DNA from: Spirochaetota bacterium
Lineage (GTDB): Bacteria > Spirochaetota > Spirochaetia > SZUA-6
Reading direction: 5' to 3'
Length of the DNA stretch: 64,000 nucleotides
Assembly: GCA_013151965.1 (NCBI GenBank)
Contig: JAADHF010000065.1
Coordinates: 1 to 64,000 of the forward strand
Shown here: piece by piece, positions 33,592 to 41,777 of the stretch
Layout: each line of letters opens with the position of its first letter
How positions within the stretch are numbered: the first letter of the stretch is position 1
Notes under the pieces: model-generated
Databases searched by the model: none
What the model saw: the letters and a program-made list of their open reading frames with translations, nothing else
Told to the model about the DNA's origin: nothing
Translations under genes and position numbers: made by a program

Positions 33592-35937
33592 CTATTCGTA
33601 TCTTATCTGCAAGACTCCGGAATTTTCCATCATATATTCGCTTCCGAAAATTTCCGCCTTAAACGGCTTACCTGCCGATGATAATGATTTCAGGATAATC
33701 TCATCTTTTTTAATATGTATATTACATACATTCCCATGCCATGTAAAATTAAATTGTATGCTTTTCCATTTTTCCGGAAGATGTGGTTCTATTCTTATGC
33801 CTCCGTCAGTTTTTATACGTATCCCGCCGAATCCGTTTACCACAGCCTGCCAGTTACCGCCGTGCGATGCAGAGTGCAATCCCTCCGAAGAACTGTTATA
33901 ATTTTCTCCGAAATCGATACGCAGGGATTCACTGAAGTACCGGTAGGCCTTTTCCGGATCCCCCATATCTACAGCTACGATTGCATGAACGGCAGAGCTC
34001 AAGGAAGAATCATGAAGGGTTTTAGGCTCGTAAAAGTCCCAATTGATTTTTTTTTGCTTCCCGGTAAAATCATCTCCGGCAATATAAAGGAGCATAATGA
34101 CATCTGCCTGTTTTATCACCTGCATCTCCATTATATCTTCCCAGCTATGTTCTTCCAGGATTGCGCCCACTTTACCTCTGTATTTTGAGAGGTCGATAAC
34201 CTTTTTCTTCGTAAAACCTTCATACTGATGTATAAAACCTGTCGATTTATCAATATTGATGAAGATTTTACCGGCCTTTTCCTTCCAGTCTTCCAGTTCA
34301 CTGTCCTTAAACCGAATCTTTAAGGAAACTCCGGCCCATTTATCAGCTGCGTTTTCGCGGACCCACTCTGAAAATTTAATTGTTCTTTCAAGCTGCAGTT
34401 TTACCATGTAATTTGTAAAAGCATTATTATCGACACGTTCACTGTACTCATCCGGGCCCATGATATTGTTAATTTCATAACGGTCATATTCCCTGTTGTA
34501 TTCCAGTCTGCTGTCCCAGAATCTCGCTGTTTCCAGCATAATTTCCAGCCCGTAATCGCACATAAAATCATAATCACCTGTTGCCTGGAAATAATTCCAA
34601 ATACCGTAAACCACATCAGAGGTGATATGCTGTTCCAGTTCCCCGCTCCATATCCTTATGGATTCGCCTGTCTCTATATCCACTGCACCCCATTCGGGAG
34701 TTTCTTCCGTTCCCTTCTCCGCGCTTTCCCAGGAATACATAGCTCCCTTAAAACCGTTATCGGCTGCCTTTATCCTTGCTCCGCCGAGAGAGTTGTACCG
34801 GTACATAAGAAGGTTTCTTGCAATATCGGGGAATGTATAGACAAAAAAAGGAACAAGAAAAACTTCAGTATCCCAGAATACATGGCCTTTATACCCCTCT
34901 CCCGACAATCCTTTTGCAGCGATGCTCAGCCTGTTATCATGGGCAGGAGTCATCTGCAGAATATGAAAGATAGAAAAACGCACGGCAAGCTGATCAAAAT
35001 CCGGTCCTTCTATTACAATATCCGCTTTTTCCCAGGTTCTGTTCCATTTTTCTTTATGTTCCTTTAAAAGCGCAGCATATCCCGTATCTTTAATCGATTT
35101 CAGATTTTCAACGGCACGGTCTTCCACGGCCGCTTCCGACGGCTTCCGATCCTTGCTTAAATCCTTATCACGCGATGTATAAACCGAGATGAATTTTTCA
35201 CAACGAAAGGTTTCGTTCCGGCCGACAGTGCATACACCTTTTATCCCGATTCTTCTCCGGCCTGTCTGCACTTTTTCTTTAACTTTAATTTTCCTGTCAT
35301 TAATAAAGAACTCATGAGTTGCAGCCACAGCTATACGGATATTTGATTCCTGTGTTTTCTCACCGATTAAAATAATCCGTCCGGAAATAAGCCTGAGTTT
35401 GCTTTCTTTAAGATGCTGTACCCCGCTGTTGGTAACCTGTCCGTTAATTCCGGATATAAATTCCACTGTTCCGGAATAATTAAGGGGCGTTATGGAAACT
35501 CTCTGCAATGCCGAATGAATACCTGAAAAAGAAACAAACCTCTTAAAAGAAAGCCGTGTTTTTTTTCCCATAGGGCTTTCCCACTCGACATCCCTTAAAA
35601 GCAGTCCGTCTTTAATGTTAAGCTGCCGCAGGTAATATAGGATTTTTCCCCGCTTTAAATCAAATCTTTCTCCCGCAAGGCTGATCTCAAAATTTATCCA
35701 GTCCGGAAAATTTATAAGCTCCGTAACCTCACCGGGGAATTTATCAAAAACACCTGCAATATAGCAGCCTCTGTGCTCTTCTACGTAGCCTTCTTCGGTT
35801 GCCGCTCTAACACCCATGTAGCCATTCCCCAGGGAGAAAATAGTCTCCCATTTGCCGGAATGTTCCGGAATAAAATCCGTCTCCGCTGCGATCCAGTTTT
35901 TATATTTCCCTTTTCCAATATTATATGCAATACCCAT
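33592..35937 (-). CDS. GH65-family disaccharide phosphorylase (maltose/kojibiose/nigerose type)
   Basis: A 781-residue cytoplasmic enzyme. It has an N-terminal beta-sandwich (to about 270), an (alpha/alpha)6 catalytic barrel (about 320-690) and a C-terminal beta-sheet domain. The general acid is Glu497 in IMGPDEYSERVDN. HVFWDTEVF and KQADVIML line the substrate and phosphate site. GH65 phosphorylases invert configuration and give beta-D-glucose 1-phosphate, the substrate of PgmB; pgmB carries the same operator. Whether the disaccharide is maltose, kojibiose, nigerose or trehalose is not decided by sequence. It follows the permease genes directly, with AGGAAAACT before the ATG. Confidence 0.9.
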   Translation of the reverse strand: MGIAYNIGKGKYKNWIAAETDFIPEHSGKWETIFSLGNGYMGVRAATEEGYVEEHRGCYIAGVFDKFPGEVTELINFPDWINFEISLAGERFDLKRGKILYYLRQLNIKDGLLLRDVEWESPMGKKTRLSFKRFVSFSGIHSALQRVSITPLNYSGTVEFISGINGQVTNSGVQHLKESKLRLISGRIILIGEKTQESNIRIAVAATHEFFINDRKIKVKEKVQTGRRRIGIKGVCTVGRNETFRCEKFISVYTSRDKDLSKDRKPSEAAVEDRAVENLKSIKDTGYAALLKEHKEKWNRTWEKADIVIEGPDFDQLAVRFSIFHILQMTPAHDNRLSIAAKGLSGEGYKGHVFWDTEVFLVPFFVYTFPDIARNLLMYRYNSLGGARIKAADNGFKGAMYSWESAEKGTEETPEWGAVDIETGESIRIWSGELEQHITSDVVYGIWNYFQATGDYDFMCDYGLEIMLETARFWDSRLEYNREYDRYEINNIMGPDEYSERVDNNAFTNYMVKLQLERTIKFSEWVRENAADKWAGVSLKIRFKDSELEDWKEKAGKIFINIDKSTGFIHQYEGFTKKKVIDLSKYRGKVGAILEEHSWEDIMEMQVIKQADVIMLLYIAGDDFTGKQKKINWDFYEPKTLHDSSLSSAVHAIVAVDMGDPEKAYRYFSESLRIDFGENYNSSSEGLHSASHGGNWQAVVNGFGGIRIKTDGGIRIEPHLPEKWKSIQFNFTWHGNVCNIHIKKDEIILKSLSSAGKPFKAEIFGSEYMMENSGVLQIRYE

Positions 35938-36039
35938 AGTTTTCCTGTGTTTAAAATTATTTAATATACTTTAAAATTACTATCTATGCTATAGCTGCTC
36001 ACTGGAAAATCCGTGCAGCTCTTCCGGACTTTTTAAGAT

Positions 36040-36915
36040 TCAGCCTTTTAAGCCGCTGAACGAAACCCCCTCCATGTAGTATCTGCTGAACATAAAAAAC
36101 AGGATAAGTACCGGAAAAGCATTAAACATGGCCCCGACAAGTGTAAGGTTCCATTGAGCCTTATACTGCTGCTGAAAAGTCATAAGCGCAATATTTAATG
36201 TCCACATACTTACCCTGCTTAAGTAGAGCAGAGCGTCTAAAAAGTTATTCCACATTGCCTGAAATTTCAGGATAAAGAGCGTAAGCAGAGCAGGCGTCGA
36301 AAGCGGAATAATGACATTCTTAAAAATCTCAAAATACCCGGCCCCGTCGATTTTGCAGGCATCTTCCAGTTCGGAAGGTATGGATTTAAAATACTGCGTA
36401 AGGAGAAAAATCCCGAAGGCTTCCACCGAACCGGGTAAAATAAGAGCCCAATAGGTATTTATAAGATGGATTTTAGCCATCAGAACATACTTCGGGACAA
36501 GCGTAACAATTCCCGGCAGCATCATCGAAGACAGCAAAAATGTAAAAATTATATTCTTGCCCCTGAACTTAAGCCGTGCAAAGGCATATCCTCCCATGGA
36601 ACAGAAGAGTACCTGTAAGGAAGCAGTTACAACTGAAAGAAACGCCGTGTTAAAAAGCCACCTCGGAAAAGTTCCGCCTCTTCCCAGGTCAGTGTTCCAC
36701 GTATCCAGCCAGTTAGTCCAGAGCCAATGTTCCGGAAGTATCTTAGGCGGCCATGCTATTATTTCAGCATCGGTTTTAACTGTTCCCAGGAATGCAAGAA
36801 TAAAAGGAGTAAAGAGAAATGCCGCAATTATAAGAATAAACAGATATCTTAAAACGAACTTAATATATCTTCCGTAAGACCTTCTTTTATTGTTAATTAA
36901 AACTGCCGGTTCCAT
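36040..36915 (-). CDS. Sugar ABC transporter permease, MalG type
   Basis: A 291-residue inner-membrane protein with six predicted membrane segments and the EAA loop LEDACKIDGAGYFEIFKNVIIP. It begins with a cytoplasmic basic stretch (NNKRRSYGRYIKF) and ends YYMEGVSFSGLKG, the typical MalG C-terminus. It forms a pore with the MalF-type partner, whose gene ends 4 bases upstream. As in the first sugar operon, no ATPase gene accompanies it. Confidence 0.9.
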   Translation of the reverse strand: MEPAVLINNKRRSYGRYIKFVLRYLFILIIAAFLFTPFILAFLGTVKTDAEIIAWPPKILPEHWLWTNWLDTWNTDLGRGGTFPRWLFNTAFLSVVTASLQVLFCSMGGYAFARLKFRGKNIIFTFLLSSMMLPGIVTLVPKYVLMAKIHLINTYWALILPGSVEAFGIFLLTQYFKSIPSELEDACKIDGAGYFEIFKNVIIPLSTPALLTLFILKFQAMWNNFLDALLYLSRVSMWTLNIALMTFQQQYKAQWNLTLVGAMFNAFPVLILFFMFSRYYMEGVSFSGLKG

Positions 36916-36919
36916 TTTT

Positions 36920-37915
36920 TCAGTACTGCTCCGTTTTTTCTTCTATAGATTTCCTCTGTATATACGTTAATACAAATATCACTACAGCAAGTATAAAGGC
37001 CATAGCTGCACCGTAACCTGCCCTTATAGGACCGTTTATGCCAAGAGTTTCCGAATATATCTGATAAACGGGGACCAGGGTCGTACCGAGAGGTCCTCCC
37101 GCCGTTAATATCTTAACGAAGTCAAACATCTGAATAGCTCCCATTGTACCGAGCACAACCACCATCATTGTAACCGGCCTGAGCATCGGAAAAGTTATTT
37201 TCCAGAATTGTGTCCATGGTGAAGCACCGTCGATCGATGCCGATTCATAGAGAGAAGCAGGAATACCAACAAGACCTGCAAGAAACATAATCATAAAAGT
37301 GGGAGATGTCGTATAAATTGCCTGTGCCATAATTGCCATCCATGTAACACTCGGTCCGTTGAAATACCATTGATCGTAAGATATCTTTCCGCCGAAAATC
37401 CCTGCGATGAGCTGAAAAAGTCCGGTCGGATCATTAAGCCATTCGACATTCTGCCATGAACCGCCGAATAATCCTGCTATTTTTTCAATAGCCAGGTTAA
37501 TAAAACCTGTTTTAAGATAAAGCCACCAGAATATCATGGAAATAACAACCGTGGAAGTAACGCTCGGTGCATAAAATAAAGTCCTGAGTAACTGTTTCCC
37601 CGGTATAGGCTTAAAGAGTAGTACGGCCATAAAAACGGCAATAAATGTCTGGAAGGATACTACAATAATTGTGTACCAGAAAATATTTAAAAATCCGCGT
37701 TTAAAATCCTCGGACCGGAATGCTTTAAGATAATTCTTTAACCCGACAAATTCCGGGCGCTGAAATAGATTCCAGCTATGCAGACTTATATACAGAGCAA
37801 ATAATATCATGCCCAATGTAAAAACAAGTGTCGAAATGAGGTAAGGTGAGAGGAAGATATATGCTGCAATCTCTTCCTTCTTCTTCATTCTGTTTAAAGA
37901 TCCCCGTATCTTCAA
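36920..37915 (-). CDS. Sugar ABC transporter permease, MalF type
   Basis: A 331-residue permease with about seven hydrophobic segments (AAYIFLSPYLISTLVFTLGM first). Its EAA loop is YESASIDGASPWTQFWKITFP. It carries the roughly 60-residue periplasmic insertion (GSWQNVEWLNDPTG) common in this subfamily. Start choice: the TTG at 37915 follows AGGAGG at 4 nt, whereas the ATG at 37888 (MKKKEEIAAYIF) has only a distant GGGGA; either is possible. A longer frame to 37960 would run through the stem-loop that follows the binding-protein gene. Confidence 0.87.
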   Translation of the reverse strand: MKIRGSLNRMKKKEEIAAYIFLSPYLISTLVFTLGMILFALYISLHSWNLFQRPEFVGLKNYLKAFRSEDFKRGFLNIFWYTIIVVSFQTFIAVFMAVLLFKPIPGKQLLRTLFYAPSVTSTVVISMIFWWLYLKTGFINLAIEKIAGLFGGSWQNVEWLNDPTGLFQLIAGIFGGKISYDQWYFNGPSVTWMAIMAQAIYTTSPTFMIMFLAGLVGIPASLYESASIDGASPWTQFWKITFPMLRPVTMMVVVLGTMGAIQMFDFVKILTAGGPLGTTLVPVYQIYSETLGINGPIRAGYGAAMAFILAVVIFVLTYIQRKSIEEKTEQY

Positions 37916-37943
37916 AGTGCCTCCTAAAAAGGAATCAAAACAG

Positions 37944-37968
37944 GGCAGGGGATAAAACATCCCCTGCC
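37944..37968 (-). terminator. Intercistronic stem-loop after the binding-protein gene
   Basis: A perfect 10-bp hairpin, arms GGCAGGGGAT (37968-37959 read on the minus strand) and ATCCCCTGCC (37953-37944), loop GTTTT, lies between the binding-protein stop and the MalF-type start. A short T-rich stretch follows. It probably limits read-through to the permeases or protects the upstream mRNA. Confidence 0.65.
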
Positions 37969-37986
37969 TTAAATTACCTGTCCGGT

Positions 37987-39291
37987 TTACTCCCCTGCTA
38001 AAATTGCATTAACTTTTTTATCCGCCTGCGCAAAGGATTCATCGACACTCATAGTGCCGAGATATATCCTCTCCAGAGCTTTCGAAACCTGATCGTTTAT
38101 TTTCCCTGTATTGGGACCCCAGTATGCTACCTTTCCGTTAAGACCGCCTGCTGCGATTTCTTTGTCATTCGGATCTTTAACAAGATCAAGCTGATCGGGA
38201 TGAGTCGAATATGCGAATCCTGTTTTTGTGATTTCAGCCTGATTCTCCCTGCTTGTTAAAAATATGGTAAATGCTGCTGATGCTTTCGGATACTTTGTAT
38301 GTACATTTACACCGATGGCGTTGGTAAAAATAACATCGGATCTTTTCCCGTTTAGTGCTTTAGCAACCTGTACAGCCTTCCAGTTAACGTCGGGGAATTG
38401 ATTCCTCATATAGTTGACCATCCATCCGCCTTCGTATGTCATGGCTACCAGCTTTTTCCCGATAGCTTCACCACCCCAGCCGGCACCTACATCCGAGCTT
38501 GTTACAAGAAGTCCGTCTTTTTTCATTTTAAGCAGGTAAGAAGCAGCGTCTTTAACTTCTTTTGTATTCAAAGTACCTTTTGTGTTGGAAGAATTGGTAT
38601 AAGTTCCGCCAAGCTCGAATGCCCAGGGTGCGAATCTTGCCCAGTCCGCATTCTGAAGGAAACCTTTGTATTTTGTTTTTTCCGAAATGATCTTTGCAGC
38701 TTTTGAAAGATCGTCCCATGTCCAGTTATTATTCGGTTCGGCAATACCCGCTGCTTTAAAAGCTTCGGGAAGATATACCAGGCCAAGTGTCCCCCAGTCC
38801 TTGGGAAGGCCGAAGGTTTTACCGTTGTAGGTAAATATTTTAAGAAGTTCGGTTATAAAATCAGTTCTCGAAACCTTTGCCTCGCTCATGTAATCATCCA
38901 GAGGCAGGAGCTGACCTGTTCTCCCGAAGGCGGTCATAAGCTGGTCGTCGACATAGAACACATCGGGTGCAGTTCCGCCGGCCATCATAGCTTTAAGTTT
39001 CGTCTGGAAATCCGCGGGAATCGGCTGGTAATCTACAGATACATCCGGGTAAATTTTATTAAACCGGACTATTGAATCCTTGTAGATCTTCTGCTCCGTT
39101 TGATCTCCCCATCCGGAAAAAACAATCTTAGCTCCTTTCTCAACCGCGAACTTCTGAAAACTCGTAGGTTGTGCCCCGGCCGTAACCTTTTTCTCAGGCG
39201 CAGCTGCTTTTTCTTTCTGGCCTCCTGCAAACACGGACGTGCCCGCTAACACCAGCACAAAGGCCAGCATCGATAACAGTGCTTTTTTCAT
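37987..39291 (-). CDS. Sugar ABC transporter substrate-binding protein (family 1)
   Basis: A 434-residue extracytoplasmic binding protein. The signal peptide (residues 1 to about 22) ends TSVFAGGQKEK, again without a cysteine. The mature part shows IVFSGWGDQTEQKIYKDSI, TAPDVFYVDDQ and NWTWDDLSKAAKII, typical of group 1 oligosaccharide binders. It probably captures the oligosaccharide later split by the GH65 and GH130 enzymes. GGGAGG precedes the ATG. It lies 79 bases downstream of the lacI-type gene and is followed by a strong hairpin before the permease genes. Confidence 0.9.
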   Translation of the reverse strand: MKKALLSMLAFVLVLAGTSVFAGGQKEKAAAPEKKVTAGAQPTSFQKFAVEKGAKIVFSGWGDQTEQKIYKDSIVRFNKIYPDVSVDYQPIPADFQTKLKAMMAGGTAPDVFYVDDQLMTAFGRTGQLLPLDDYMSEAKVSRTDFITELLKIFTYNGKTFGLPKDWGTLGLVYLPEAFKAAGIAEPNNNWTWDDLSKAAKIISEKTKYKGFLQNADWARFAPWAFELGGTYTNSSNTKGTLNTKEVKDAASYLLKMKKDGLLVTSSDVGAGWGGEAIGKKLVAMTYEGGWMVNYMRNQFPDVNWKAVQVAKALNGKRSDVIFTNAIGVNVHTKYPKASAAFTIFLTSRENQAEITKTGFAYSTHPDQLDLVKDPNDKEIAAGGLNGKVAYWGPNTGKINDQVSKALERIYLGTMSVDESFAQADKKVNAILAGE

Positions 39292-39370
39292 AAAAAGCCT
39301 CCCTATTTTTTATATTTGCTCATAGAACCTTTAAATCAGCGTTCCACGGCATTCCGGATTAATATTGTGC

Positions 39371-40375
39371 CTATGCAGATTCCCTTATTATCAGCTCGAC
39401 ATCAATTTTCCTGCTCCGCAAAGGCTTTTCGGGATTTTCAATAATCTCATGCAGTTCCTTAGCTCCCATGTATCCAAGGTCGAACTTATGCTGTCTTATA
39501 GTCGTTAAACTCGGATGGGAATACTCGGCAAAAAAAACATCATCAAATCCGACTACGGCAACATCTTCCGGAACTTTAAGACCCTTTTCCTTGATTGCCT
39601 TAATGGCACCAACGGCCATAAGGTCGGAAGCCGCAAAAACAGCGGAAAAATCAGCTTTTTCTTTGAGTAATTGTCTTACCGCATCGTATCCGCTCTTTTC
39701 CGTATAATTTCCAACTTTGACTATGTCTTCGTCAAAGGAAATACCGTTTTCTTTAAGAGCGGTTTTATAACCATCCAGACGCAGCGGACTTACGGCAGCC
39801 AGATCATGTCCGTTTATAAAAGCTATCCTGCTGTGTCCCCTGGAAACCAGATAATCAACGGCTAATTTACAGCCCATCAGGTTATCCGACTGGATATACG
39901 TTACTTTTTTAGTAATCAGGGGATAATCCACGATAACGGCAGGAATAAAATCTTTTTTCAGCTCTTCGATATACGGATCGTTCGTGCGAATCCCCACGAC
40001 AAAGAGTCCTTCTATCCCTCTCGAATAGCAGATGTTTTTAAGAGGTTCTCTTGTTTCGCTTTTGAGGTTCCCGGGAACAATGATCAGATCATACGGAGTA
40101 CGCCCGAAATAATTCCGTACCCCTGCTATAACTTCGAAGGTAAAAGATTGATAGGAAATTGTTTCCTGATAATCATCATATAAGAGGCTGATAAGGTGGC
40201 TTTTCTTAAGGGCAAGATTTTGTGCAAACTTATTCGGGACATAGCCCATCTCTTTTGCCGTCTGTCTGACAAGTTCTTTCGTTTTCGAACTAACCTCTTC
40301 GTAATCGTTAAGTGCTCTTGATACCGTTGTAAGTGACAATCCGAGTTTTTTAGCAATGTCGATAAGTTTAACCAT
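39371..40375 (-). CDS. LacI-family transcriptional repressor
   Basis: A 334-residue regulator. The N-terminal helix-turn-helix (VKLIDIAKKLGLSLTTVSRALN, then YEEVSSKTKELV, about residues 2-35) and hinge helix (PNKFAQNLALKK) bind DNA. Residues about 60-330 form a periplasmic-binding-protein-like sugar sensor. Two copies of the palindrome CAAAGCGCTTTG lie in its own promoter region and a third lies upstream of pgmB, so it probably represses itself, the following ABC/GH65/GH130 genes and pgmB. The inducer is likely a sugar from that pathway. AGAAGGATT precedes the ATG. Confidence 0.92.
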   Translation of the reverse strand: MVKLIDIAKKLGLSLTTVSRALNDYEEVSSKTKELVRQTAKEMGYVPNKFAQNLALKKSHLISLLYDDYQETISYQSFTFEVIAGVRNYFGRTPYDLIIVPGNLKSETREPLKNICYSRGIEGLFVVGIRTNDPYIEELKKDFIPAVIVDYPLITKKVTYIQSDNLMGCKLAVDYLVSRGHSRIAFINGHDLAAVSPLRLDGYKTALKENGISFDEDIVKVGNYTEKSGYDAVRQLLKEKADFSAVFAASDLMAVGAIKAIKEKGLKVPEDVAVVGFDDVFFAEYSHPSLTTIRQHKFDLGYMGAKELHEIIENPEKPLRSRKIDVELIIRESA

Positions 40376-40401
40376 AATCCTTCTAATTCCTTCCCAAACT
40401 T

Positions 40402-40417
40402 TTCAAAGCGCTTTGGA
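40402..40417. promoter_or_regulatory. LacI-type operator 1
   Basis: CAAAGCGCTTTG (40404-40415), flanked by T-rich and A-poor sequence, lies in the 5' leader of the lacI gene, 62 bp from operator 2 centre to centre, about six helical turns. That spacing would allow looping by a tetramer. Confidence 0.8.
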
Positions 40418-40463
40418 TTTTACTTAAAAAAAAGCCGGACGAATAATATTCCGTATCCTACTT

Positions 40464-40479
40464 TCCAAAGCGCTTTGAA
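40464..40479. promoter_or_regulatory. LacI-type operator 2
   Basis: CAAAGCGCTTTG (40466-40477) starts directly after the -10 box of the predicted lacI promoter, so bound repressor would cover the transcription start. Confidence 0.8.
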
Positions 40480-40482
40480 AAG

Positions 40483-40511
40483 ATGCTACCACTAACCTAT
40501 TCTGCTGTCAA
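40483..40511 (-). promoter_or_regulatory. Promoter of the lacI-ABC-GH65-GH130 operon
   Basis: TTGACA (40511-40506), a 17-bp spacer and TAGCAT (40488-40483). The -35 box is perfect and the -10 box matches four of six. Operator 2 begins 4 bases downstream. Confidence 0.6.
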
Positions 40512-40589
40512 GCTTTTTTTAAAAAAAATAAGGATGCTCTTCTGCAAGGCCGGATGAACTGCAATTATAAATTATTTTCTTATTCCTTT

Positions 40590-41723
40590 TCAAAACCAAT
40601 AGACAGCTACAGTATCCATCATTCTTTGAATCATTTCATGATTAAGTTTTACGATTTTTTCTTTTCGCGGAACCGGTTTAAATGCCTGCTCAGGATCATG
40701 AAAATACTCCGGGATATCTTGTGATATTCTTTCGTTCCACCGTTTGCGAAAATCTTGCGGAATTTTATCCGGCACCTTATAACCGGATAGTATTAAATAA
40801 AGGATCACCCAAATTCTGGGAACAGCAGTTAACGAATAACCTCCGCCAAGCGTAAATAAAGCTCTTCCGTTACAAAACTGCTCTGCAAGCTCAAGTACAC
40901 GCCGGTAGATTCTTTCGAAGTCCTGCGTGGTTAACATTAAATCGGCCAGGGGGTCGGAGAAATGCGCATCCGCACCTGCCTGGACAACCATAGCATCCGG
41001 TTTAAACCATGCCAGAGCGGGGGCTGCTACCCCGTTTAAAACATCCAGGTAGGAATCTCCTTCCGTAAAAGGTTCCAAAGGCAGGTTAACCTTTAAAGAA
41101 CGTCCCGGTCCGCACCCAAGCTCATGCATCCAGCCTGTTCCGGGGAATAGATACTCACCGGATTCGTGAAGTGATATTGTCATAACTTTATCATCCGAAT
41201 AAAAAATTTCCTGGACTCCGTCACCATGATGAACATCCAGATCGAGGTATACAACGTGCCATCCGGCTTTTGTCATTTCTTTAATGGCTAATGCAATATC
41301 ATTATATAAACAAAAGCCTGCTGCAGAATTTCGATGAGCATGATGGAAGCCTCCGCCCAATTGAAGAACCTTTTTTGCTTTATTTTCCAACAGCAATCCG
41401 GCTGCAAACAAAGTTCCTCCTGCCTGATTACGCGCTCCTTCAGCCATCCCCTTTACTATGGGATTGTCCGGATTACCCAGGCCGTAATTTTCCGCTTCCT
41501 TTAAGATTTCACCACTGCTTACTTTCTCAACTACCTCTATATAAGAAGGATCATGAATTCCATACAATAATTCAGGAGTTATCGATACCGGTGTTAACGG
41601 CTTTACTGAATAACCCAGCTCATTAAGAAGATCCAGTGTCATCTCCACACGTATCGGATTAAACGGGTGAGTATAACCCAGATTATACTTCTTATAATCC
41701 GGATGATAAACTATTTGACACAT
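40590..41723 (-). CDS. acuC: Histone deacetylase-family protein (AcuC-type lysine deacetylase)
   Basis: A 377-residue zinc-dependent deacylase of the HDAC superfamily. It has the catalytic di-histidine GGGFHHAH, LDLDVHHGDGVQEIF with zinc ligands Asp and His, DAHFSDPL with the third ligand, and GGGYSL near residue 300 with the late catalytic glycine-rich loop. In Bacillus, AcuC removes acetyl groups from acetyl-CoA synthetase and reactivates it. Here it is the third gene after acetyl-CoA synthetase and a GNAT-containing protein, which supports that role. AAGGAAATAGA precedes the ATG. Confidence 0.85.
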   Translation of the reverse strand: MCQIVYHPDYKKYNLGYTHPFNPIRVEMTLDLLNELGYSVKPLTPVSITPELLYGIHDPSYIEVVEKVSSGEILKEAENYGLGNPDNPIVKGMAEGARNQAGGTLFAAGLLLENKAKKVLQLGGGFHHAHRNSAAGFCLYNDIALAIKEMTKAGWHVVYLDLDVHHGDGVQEIFYSDDKVMTISLHESGEYLFPGTGWMHELGCGPGRSLKVNLPLEPFTEGDSYLDVLNGVAAPALAWFKPDAMVVQAGADAHFSDPLADLMLTTQDFERIYRRVLELAEQFCNGRALFTLGGGYSLTAVPRIWVILYLILSGYKVPDKIPQDFRKRWNERISQDIPEYFHDPEQAFKPVPRKEKIVKLNHEMIQRMMDTVAVYWF

Positions 41724-41777
41724 TCTATTTCCTTATATTACTACAGCATTAACTAAATAACTCATCTTATACAATTA

